A stretch of DNA of 64,000 bases, taken from positions 124,001 to 188,000 of the forward strand of contig NC_057376.1 of NCBI RefSeq assembly GCF_016906535.1, given 5' to 3'. The stretch comes from Rhizoctonia solani (lineage: Eukaryota; Basidiomycota; Agaricomycetes; Cantharellales; Ceratobasidiaceae). Positions within the stretch are counted from its first letter, which is position 1; every line of letters begins with the position of its first letter. Below, in pieces: positions 56,037-64,000 of the stretch. A program made the translations under genes and the position numbers. Under the pieces are notes generated by a model. That model did not search any database, was not told the origin of the DNA, and saw only the letters and a list, made by a program, of their open reading frames with translations.

Positions 56037-57070
56037 TGTCACAACTCAGCTTGGATCTATGGTTCAAGGAAGCTTAAAGTCTGTGGCCCTATCACCAATT
56101 GTTGTAGACACACATATACCAAGGGAATTAATTCCTATTTTCTTGATTTTAAACAAAGTTAAACAGACAATATTTTTGATCATGTGACTTTGGCGCTTAT
56201 ATCATACAATTAGCGCCAAGCCACATCCCCATCCATGCTTACTCAGCACACATAGCCACCTCCACCTGTAATGTCATCATGACACGTCAGTGACACGTAT
56301 GCATGAGTAAGGCCAACTGCAGAGCAGGGTTCCTATTGGATTAGTTATTTGATATCATGTAATTGTAAATAGCTCTCTTGTAGAATATATAAGGAGGCCA
56401 ACCAACCATGGTAACACCCAGGTCAATTACCTCTTGTCACATCTCCCTTACTGTACAAGGCCTTAGGCCAGTAACTACTAAGTCTCCACCTATACTTGTT
56501 GCCTTAAGCAACTTCCTCACCATAGATACATAGCTTGCCATTGCCCTTAAGGCCTTGGTCAATGTACTTAGGTAGTTAGTTGTTGTAGGTAGCACTGCCA
56601 CTGCCTTATGTGGTTCATACTTAGTTACATATGGCCACAAGTGCCTGCTGCCTTGACGCCCCTCAAGGACGTCTAGGACACCAATGGACTATGAGACAGA
56701 TAGAGGGGCAGCTAGGGCCCAAGGGTAGTGGATAAAAGTAGAGGGCAACAAAGGCCTGGGTTATGATAATAGTAAGGAGCACTTATGGCCAACTAGGGGC
56801 CTGGGCTAGGGGTATGTGAGAGCTGGGGATGAATTGACAAAGAGGTCAAGTCTTGCTGTTCTAGCAGCAACTTGACCTGGTTTATATACATGAGTGAAGC
56901 CACATCAAAAACAACAGTGCTAAATAATGAGTCATTCTACAATATCACATTGTATATCAAATATGTCATGTGATCTTGATAAGTCATAAATATATACCAA
57001 AACAGGAAAATGTCTCAAAAAAAGGTAGAAAATAGTAAAAAGTTATGTCATGCCAATGAAGGTCATGACA
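56037..57070 (+). mobile_element. Solo LTR, family J, in K, interrupted by an A solo LTR
   Basis: TGTCACAACTCAGC ... GGTCATGACA, TSD TAGGG (56032-56036 and 57071-57075). About 450 bp without the nested A LTR. Confidence 0.92.
56100..56680 (-). mobile_element. Solo LTR, family A, inside the J solo LTR
   Basis: 581 bp, plus TGTTGTAGACACAC ... GTCTAGGACA, TSD CCAAT (56095-56099 and 56681-56685). Confidence 0.94.
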
Positions 57071-57079
57071 TAGGGACTT

Positions 57080-58371
57080 TGTTATAGAGTAGGGTTTTAG
57101 GGACTATGTAATTAAGTACAGAATATAATAAAGTGATTAATAGATCAATTATATATGGATATAAAAGGCAGTAGACTAGCTATATAGGGGTAAATTAGGT
57201 TAGTAATCAGGGTGATCCCTACACTTAACAAGTAATTAAGCAATTACTGCAGATGCAGGTGGTTAGTTATGCTTATACCTATAGTATGAAAGTTAGTACT
57301 GAGTCTTATTTACTTACTGTAATTTATCTAGAGTTAATATCAGTTTATTTGACTGAGATTGCACTTAATCAAAGTGTATATGCCACTCTCAAGGCCTTAA
57401 ACTCTCCCAACTGACTTACTCAAGAGGTTCAGGGTTTCCCTAGAGTCTTTCCTAGCTACCCAGTATCTGTTGGGACCTTGCTAGAGGCTATATGCGCTGA
57501 GATGCCTTACAGGTTAAGTCCAGCAAGCTTAAGAGGCTAAGAAAGCAAAATAAGACACTCTAAACTAAGTAAAGAAGATCTAATAGATCTTCAAGTTCAC
57601 ACAAGGGGTAAGAATGTAATGAAAAGAAGGGTTAAAAGAAAGATGTATTCAAAGGGTCTCCCTCAGGGGCTTTATATACCCCAGAGGGAGAACAAATAAC
57701 TATATACATGATGTACAAAAGAGGAAGTTACATGGGAGGTACAGTCTGAGCTATTTGATACATAAAGACCAATTAGTCCCAATAAGTCCTAGTGAGATAG
57801 ACCCAAGGCTATTTATAGAATGTTCTAGAGCATACATGACTAAATTACATTAGTGTGAATGCTAAAAACAACCTTGAGGCAAGGTAGGATCTCATGGAAA
57901 AAGCTAGAAACTTAAATGGTTAGTATCTCCATCAATTTGGCTCAGAATCAGACAATTCCTTTTTGAGAAGTGAGATGCTGGAGACTCCAATCTATTGGTA
58001 TTTGTTGGCATAGTAATATGCCTATTTCCCGCCGACCTTTGGCGCTTATTTGCAATTACTAAGCGCCGGCGCTTGCATGCTTACTTGCACTTGTTCTATG
58101 GTCTGTAAGTCCCGTTCCTACATATAAATGTATGATACAAAAAATGCTATAAATCATAGAAATAATATTATGACCATTCTACGTGATCAGACGTGTATAT
58201 ATGCAAGAGCAATGAGGAAATAAAGTATAAAAGGTCTTATAGCACTGCCAGTTTCCAAATATAGTAATGTTCATGCCCATATTTGGATAGAGCAAGTATG
58301 ATTACTCCAGTTTGCACTATTCACTATTGGCAATTAGGGGCGCATATGTCTAAATTAGTCATTCCATAACA
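57080..58371 (+). mobile_element. LTR-like element G2, no TSD
   Basis: 1292 bp, TGTTATAGAGTAGGG ... CATTCCATAACA, close to G1 but lacking about 27 bp of GC-rich sequence near 58030. Left flank GGACTT belongs to K integrase and right flank ATGTC to a DDE transposase; they do not match, so this copy joins two different insertion sites. Confidence 0.85.
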
Positions 58372-58372
58372 A

Positions 58373-58891
58373 TGTCCCCCAGGTCCCCAAGAATGTTGTG
58401 CATGCCACATACTATTCAATCAGCCAGATTTTGCTAACCAGAAGTCAATACTTGAAGAAATTGCAGAATCATATGGCTGTTGAGTATTGTTCCTCCCAAA
58501 ATTCCATTGCAAACTCAATCCAATTGAACAATGCTGGGGATATGCAAAGCGCCACTATTGACAAATGCTCTGTCCAAGGAGTGAACCTGAAATCAAGGCA
58601 AATATGGTGGCATCTTCAAATTCAGTCCCATTAGAGTCAATTCAAAGGTATGTGTTCTTAAATATACTATAATAAAGAGCTCAACTATTCTGTTACAATA
58701 CATGCAGGTTTTGGAATTGGTTGCTTTGATTCATTGATGCTTACAGGCGTGGACTAAATGGCCAACAGGCTGCGTGGGCTACTAAAAAGTATCATAGTCA
58801 CCGTGTACTTCCTGAGAGTATAATGGACAAAATGGAAGCATGTGCCAAGTTTTTTGAAGACAAAGAAATCACTGACAACAACCAGTCATGA
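58373..58891 (+). pseudogene. C-terminal fragment of a fungal DDE transposase
   Basis: In one frame: CPPGPQECCACHILFNQPDF, then LFLPKFHCKLNPIEQCWGYA. The latter is the block with the last catalytic Glu (N-x-I-E-x-x-W) of DDE transposases found widely in basidiomycetes. A conserved intron (58648-58707, GTATGT ... GCAG) joins to RFWNWLL and FIDAYRRGLNGQQAAWATKK, then HRVLPESIMDKMEACAKF, ending at TGA 58889-58891. Three premature TGA codons (58481, 58559, 58727), each preceded by T, sit at likely Arg codons. The N-terminal two thirds are missing at the G2 border. It is non-functional. Confidence 0.85.
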
Positions 58892-59136
58892 CCCTGGACT
58901 CCCTCTGCGCCTTTGACCAATCAACCTTGACCCATGGCTGTGCCATTGCTGTACTTATCTGCGTTGCCCTGAGGCCAATAAGCGCTGATAATGAAAATCG
59001 CACTGAAATCCACTTGTTTTTGACCAAACTAACTGGACTTATCTATTTACTATGTATATACGCGCACCTTTGTCAAGAAATATATACAATTTTATCTATT
59101 TTACAGGAGTATTACTAGTCCAACCTGCTAGGAGCA
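58892..59136. other. Unassigned spacer between DDE remnant and element L
   Basis: Probably 3' flank of the DDE transposon; no gene, no terminal repeat recognised. Confidence 0.4.
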
Positions 59137-59696
59137 TGTTGTACGCCAACTGTAAGGTTGGGTACACGCTAGTGGGCGGGCGCTTATGGCCGTACTACTA
59201 CAGACACTGCTTATGTAACTGACTATCTAGGCTATACTAATACCGCTTAGGGCGGTCTACTAATTCTATACTACTGCGAGGGGGCCTTAGGCCTGGGAGG
59301 TGTGATGAGTAAAGGGGTGGTGAGCGTCTGGGAACTACTTAGGGGCCGGCTACTTAGCTGGCTGGCTACCTTCTCTAATGAGTAAGAGACGAGGTAAAAT
59401 CAACTTGGGATCTCCAAGCAATTTTCCTGCTGTATATATAGACAAAACCGCTAACTACATGTGGTCTGTGCGTGTGTGAATAGAAGCCTACATGTGAAAA
59501 GGGAAGCGTGCTGCGGACTGCGCAGAAGCGTGGATTATTCCTAAGCGTCCTTGGCACGGCATCTCGGCGCGGCATCTCGGCATAATAAGTGCCGAGATCA
59601 CGTGATTGAAAAACAAAGATATCAGGTCCGTAAAAAATACTAAAAATATCAGAAAAATTGTAGGAATCTAGTGGTATATGTTAGGGGATTGTAACA
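59137..59696 (-). repeat. L 3' LTR, family D
   Basis: 560 bp, plus TGTTGTACGCCAAC ... GGATTGTAACA, with ATCACGTGATTG and GCCGAGATC; preceded on the minus strand by the purine tract AAGGGGGGGG (near 59700-59709). Confidence 0.92.
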
Positions 59697-59707
59697 TTGC
59701 CCCCCCC

Positions 59708-61339
59708 TTAAAGGCTCTTGGCAGCGTCACGAGCCTTTCTGAGTCTAGCTTGGTTGAATCGCTTGATCTCTTCCTGGCTGTGTTCCAATAGTTCTTCTGG
59801 CTCCCAGGAATTGTCCTCCGGGCCATACCCTTTCCATTTTATTAGATAGAACCATTTTCCTTGTTGTCGCTTAGAGTCAATAATTTGCTCAACTTTGTAC
59901 TCCTCTTCCCCTTCTATTGTTTCAGGAGGGGGTTGGTCCGGGAATGGCTGACTTGGGGATTTGTGTGTTTTAGATAGTAGTCCTACGTAGAACACATCAT
60001 GAATTTTCAGAGTTTCCGGTAGCTTGAGGCGGTACGCGTGACTGGAGATTTTTTCAGTGACTTTGAACGGTTCTAGTTGTTTGGGGTCTAGCTTATTGGA
60101 GTTTGTTCTAAGTTCCACGTTTTTTCCATTCAGCCAGACTTTTTTGCCCACAGAGTATTTTGGTACCACTCCTCTTGTGCCTGCCATGCGTTCCTTGGTC
60201 ATTCTGAGTGATGACTCCGCTTCTTTCCATTCTCGTGCTAGGGTATCGGCTACTTGGTCGGCTTCTGGGACGTTGGCAGGAACATTAGATGGATTCATAA
60301 CTGGGTTCCTTCCGTAAACCAGCTCAAAGGGGGTTTTTCCTGTAGCGGCATGCTTAGCGTTGTTGTAAGCGTACTCTGCTAATGGCAGCCATGTTGCCCA
60401 ATCTGAGTGATCTGCAGCAACATAGGACCTGAGATAGAACTCAATGAACTGGTTTACTCTTTCCGTTTGTCCGTCCGATTCTGGATGATACGCTGAAGAG
60501 AAGGCGGGTTTGACTCCTAGGCGTTGATACAGTGCCCTTAGGAATTTTCCTGTGAACGTTGTCCCTTGGTCTGAGACTGTTTTGATCGGTAATCCGTGGA
60601 GTTTCCAAACATGGGTGATGAACAGATCTGCAAGGCCTTTGGCGGTAACTTTCTTGGAAGTGGGGATGAAGTGCCCAAACTTGGAAAATGAGTCAATTAC
60701 CACTAAGATAGCGTTGTGGCCCTGTGACTTGGGAAAACCAGTGATGAAGTCGTACGAGATGGTGTGGAATGGGAATGGGGGAACTTCCAAGGGTTTAAGA
60801 GCAATGACTGGTGCGTGGGTCCTTTGGTTGGCTTGACATATCAGGCAACATTCTACCCATTCTTTTGCAGACGACTTCATTCCTGGCCACCAGTAGTTCC
60901 TGCTGAGCAATTCCAAGGTTTGTTGTTGCCCTGGGTGTCCCGCTAGCGGTGAGTCATGGTATTCCCTCAGAAGGCGTTCTTTCAGGATTTCTGCGTCTGG
61001 GACAACTAGTTTTCCTTGGTACCAGAGGAGATCTTCTTCCCAATCATAATCTCTATAGGCCTTGCAAATTGAGGGAGGAGCATTGTCTGCGTCTTCAGTG
61101 AGGAATTGGATAATGGGTTCCAGGGATGGATCCTCTTTAAGTTTGGAGCGGATTTCCGTGACTATTTCCAGCTCCTCTTCCGATGTGTTGGCAAAGACCT
61201 CGGCCGGTAGCATAACCTCTGGTTCCTGGGTAGATTCTACATAGTCTGCTCTTCTGGATAGGGCGTCTGGTTTCCCCGATTGCTTTCCTGGTCGATAATG
61301 GATCTCAAAATTGAAATTGCTCAGGAATATGCGCCACCT
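59708..61339 (-). pseudogene. L pol: RNase H end, integrase, chromodomain
   Basis: Minus strand from RWRIFLSNFNFEIHYRPGKQ, zinc site YHDSPLAGHPGQQ ... CCLICQ, core YDFITGFP, VSDQGTTFTGKF (CAA Gln where D has Arg), PESDGQTERVNQF, chromodomain EEEYKVEQIID ... [19 protein letters not shown], stop at 59708. No premature stop in this part. The second Cys pair is CCLIC instead of CCPTC but the Cys spacing is kept. Confidence 0.9.
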
Positions 61340-61877
61340 TGTCAGAGCCAACAACTACCACAGGGTAAACCTAACAAGCTATTGCCTAATATAGGACTTA
61401 TCAGCAAGTAGGGCCTAACAATGCTCAAGGCAAAGCCAGGAAAGGGTAGGACAAGACCTATATAAAGTAAAGTGCACTAATGCTGTTAAGACAGCAGGGC
61501 AAGGAACCTTTGACAGGGACTGGTATGCTCTCAGGCAATACTCTTAAGTGTATGTCTTAGGGTAGGTAGGTGTGGAAGGGGATAAGAGGTCAAGTTCTGA
61601 GGCTTAAGGCTCTCAGAACCCTCCTTATATATTCAACAAGCAAGGGGAATAGTATATACAGTGACAAACACAATAACAAAGATAAGGTCACATGACCAGA
61701 GATAAGAAAACAAGATCACATGACTAAAGGTCATGTGATGAGATTACATAATAAGCGCTCAGCGCCTAAATAGCATAGAGCTGCATATATCCATAAATCT
61801 TCATGAAAATAGCGCATATATTCACTATTTCTTCGACTTAGTGGATTCTAAGGTGGTCACGCCTCTAGGGCATGACA
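61340..61877 (-). repeat. M 3' LTR
   Basis: 538 bp, plus TGTCAGAGCCAACAAC ... GGGCATGACA; minus-strand purine tract GGGGGGGAAG before it. Contains ATAAGCGCTCAGCGCC near 61751 and several CATGTGA motifs. Confidence 0.9.
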
Positions 61878-61888
61878 CTTCCCCCCCG

Positions 61889-64000
61889 TTAAGGTCCAGC
61901 TGCCTCTGGATGTTCACGGTGAAACTTAGCCAATTTTTCAGGGGCATTGACTAAGTGGGCCTTGGGTTCCCATGTGTTATCCTCTGGTCCATACCCTTTC
62001 CATTTAACCAAGTATTTGACTTGTCAACCCACTTTCTTGGAGTCTAGGATCCTTTCAACAGTATATTCCTCTTCTCCATCAGCTGTGACAACTGGGGGGA
62101 GTGGTACTGGATCACGGTCATATTTGTCTACTGGTTTTTTGTGTAAAAGGGCAATGTTGAAGACAGGATGGACCTTCATGGATTTAGGGAGATCCAGTTT
62201 ATAGGAGTTCCTGCCAATTTTCTCCAAGACCTTATAGGGCCCCAATTGCTTATGCTCTAGCTTATGGGAAGGCCTTGAGGTTTTGATGTTGGCGCTACTC
62301 AAATAGACTTTATCACCAACTTCCAGCTTGGTTGCTTCCCTTCTGTTTAGATCATAGTATTGCGCATTTTGTCTTGCAGCAATTTCTAAAGCAGCTTTTG
62401 CTTCAGTTTGGATTTCTTTCAGGAAGTCTGCTAGGTCGTCGGCTTGGGGGACATGGCTTTCCTTGGTGTTTCCAACTGTGAAGTCTGGATTATAACCATA
62501 GCACATGTAGAAGGGAGAGTGTTTGGAGCCTGAGTGTTTCCCATTATTGTACGCAAATTCTGCAAGTGGTAGTGACGCAACCCAGTCTGTTTGTCTATAA
62601 TTGATGTAGTGGCGTAGGTAAATTTCCACAAACTGGTTTAGGCGTTCACTTTGTCCATCAACTTGTGGTCTGTATGCAGTGGAGAAATGTGGTTCTATCC
62701 CCAACCGCTTGTAGACTTGTCTCAAGAATTTTGCATTAAATTGGGGGCCTTGGTCCGAAATGGTTTTCCTGGGTAACCCATGTAACTTCCACACAAAGGA
62801 TACAAAGAGGTTTGCAACATCAACAGCAGTAGCATCAGAGTGCGTTGGTATAAAATGAACCATTTTGGATAATTGGTCCACTACTGTTAATATTGCATCA
62901 TATCCTTCTGAGGTGGGGAGTCCTACAATCAAGTCATACGTTATTTCCTCCCAGGGCTTATTGGGTAAATCTATGTTTTGAAGGAGACCTTCAGGAGCCC
63001 GGTTGGAGTGTTTACTACGTATGCATGAGTCGCATGCTTGGACATATTTTGTTACAGACTGTTTCATCCCTGACCAATAGTAATCCCTTGAGAGGAGGTC
63101 TAGGGTTCTGAACTGTCCTGGGTGCCCAGTGGAAGGGTTATTGTGCCTGCTTTCTAAGATGGCTTTCCTGATTTCTGGCTCATTGGGGACATAGATCCGA
63201 TCATGATAGTACAGTAGGCCATTATCAATCTTCCATCCTTTAACAGGTATATCCTCTTCCAAGGATTTAAGGATTTTGTGTACAGCTTTATCATCATGCA
63301 GAGCGTCCCTTATTAAGTCATTAAGGTCACTATCTGTTTGAATAGCTGCAATAAAAAGCTCTGGGCTTATGAGCACAGGGGTTTCACCCCCCCCTTTGAC
63401 CGCAGACTTGTGGTCTTCACGGCGAGAGAGAATATCTGCTTTTCTATTCTGTGCGCCCGGCCTATACACAATCCTATAGTTGTAATCTGCCAAAAATCCC
63501 ATCCACCTTAACTGCCTTTGGTTCAGATCCCTTTTTGTCTGGAAATACTCCAGATTTTTATGGTCTGTTAGTATTTTGACAGGGATTACTGTTCCTTCCA
63601 GCAGGTGACGCCATTCCTTTAAAGCCCTTACTACCGCTAGTAACTCTTTATCAAAGATATCGTAGTTTCTTTCAGCAGGTGCTAGGGATTTTGATAGGAA
63701 TGCAACTGGGTGTAATTTATCATCACTGCCCTTTTGATTAAGGACAGCGCCCGTTGCAAAATCAGAGGCATCACACTCAAGGAAAAACTCCTTGTATGGA
63801 TCAGGTTGGATTAAAACAGGGGATTCAATTAGAGCCTGTTTGAGAGCTTTAAAAGACACTTCTTGGCGTTCACCCCACTCCCAAGGTATATTCTTTTGGA
63901 GTAATTGGTATAAGGGTTGTGCCAATTTTGAGAAGTTGTGTATGAAGCGTCTATAGAAATTTATAAAGCCCAAAAACTCTTGAACCCCTTTGACAGAGCG
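61889..64000 (-). pseudogene. M pol: end of RT, RNase H, integrase, chromodomain (5' end outside window)
   Basis: Open from the right edge leftward: VQEFLGFINFYRRFIHNF (RT connection), RNase H (ECDASDFATGAVL, NYDIFDKELLAV, YRPGAQNRKADILSRR), integrase zinc site HNNPSTGHPGQF ... CDSC, core YDLIVGLPTSEG, ISDQGPQFNAKF, PQVDGQSERLNQFVE, then the chromodomain. A TGA (62024-62026, preceded by T) cuts the chromodomain after ILDSKKVG, and the frame then continues ([20 protein letters not shown]) to TAA at 61889. The loss removes only the chromodomain end. Confidence 0.88.

Larger units (their letters stand above)
11723..57079 (-). mobile_element. Ty3/Gypsy element K (A-family LTR), 5' half lost, outermost host of the nest
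   Basis: Visible parts are the 3' LTR (11723-12767), the chromodomain tail (to 12869), more integrase (54136-54372 and 54944-56036), and nothing 5' of the integrase N-terminal region. Element H sits between the tail and the integrase body. The K frame is continuous across the H insertion (chromodomain motif EENTWE, then PWENLKN). The right border coincides with the LTR-like element G2, which lacks a TSD. The missing protease/RT half was therefore probably lost by recombination. Confidence 0.75.
59137..61339 (-). mobile_element. Ty3/Gypsy element L (D family), 3' part, interrupted by M
   Basis: 3' LTR plus pol from the end of RNase H to the chromodomain. Element M is inserted at 61340 (left TSD copy CACCT, 61335-61339). 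The 5' remainder should resume to the right of M, outside the window. Confidence 0.9.
61340..64000 (-). mobile_element. Ty3/Gypsy element M, 3' part, runs off the window
   Basis: 3' LTR 61340-61877 and pol from 61889 to beyond the right edge. A separate family from A, D, J and B; pol is closest in style to J. Confidence 0.92.

Overview
The window is fungal nuclear DNA. Genes carry many short introns (53-70 bp, GT...AG, CTAAC-like branch sites). The repeats are Ty3/Gypsy chromoviruses (Tf1/sushi-like), and there is a remnant of a DDE transposase of a type common in mushroom-forming fungi. The repeat content and F-box gene style suggest an agaricomycete, most like Rhizoctonia/Ceratobasidiaceae; this is inference, because no marker gene is present.

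Positions 1-8504 are host DNA: the 3' end of an unidentified gene (1-1335), a three-exon F-box gene (2595-4369), a poorly coding interval, and an apparently intact nine-exon short-chain dehydrogenase/reductase gene (7242-8504). I rebuilt both multi-exon genes from splice sites, because no single open frame shows them.

From about 8966 to the right edge almost everything is a nest of LTR retrotransposons and solo LTRs. I label families by letter: A, B, D, E, F, G, J, K, M, N (H and L belong to LTR family D, K to LTR family A). Most borders are fixed by 5-bp target-site duplications (TSDs). The main nest is K (minus strand, 5' half lost) > H (12875-54135, TSD GTTCC) > A (25922-50396, TSD CTTGG) > B (plus strand, 32988-50043, TSD AAGTG) > solo LTR E (43222-49925) > D (plus strand, 43346-49592, TSD CCACA). 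J (17249-23973, TSD GGAAC) is a separate complete insertion in H. Solo LTRs of families A, D, E, F, G, J and N interrupt the larger elements. At the right, a degenerate DDE transposase (58373-58891) is followed by element L, itself interrupted by M, which runs off the window. Removing nested DNA on paper gives about 6.2 kb for H and D, 6.4 kb for A, 6.7 kb for J and 8.8 kb for B.

Elements A, D and J share a design: a possible -1 frameshift heptamer (G GGA AAA) at the gag-pol junction, a protease/RT/RNase H/integrase polyprotein (with a C-terminal chromodomain), and a primer-binding site complementary to the element's own LTR just downstream of the TATA box. The last point implies Tf1-type self-priming. 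B is a different lineage with a very long gag, gag and pol in one frame, and extra coding sequence after integrase.

The most striking signal is mutational. Nearly every premature stop is TGA where the family has Arg (CGA), and outside B all 15 that I found are preceded by T (TCGA to TTGA). The same TCG to TTG change on the other strand turns the reverse-transcriptase YLDD (GAC GAC) into YLDN (GAC AAC) in D, H, J and B, while A, written GAT GAC, keeps YLDD. Together this points to a RIP-like, TpCpG-directed mutation process.
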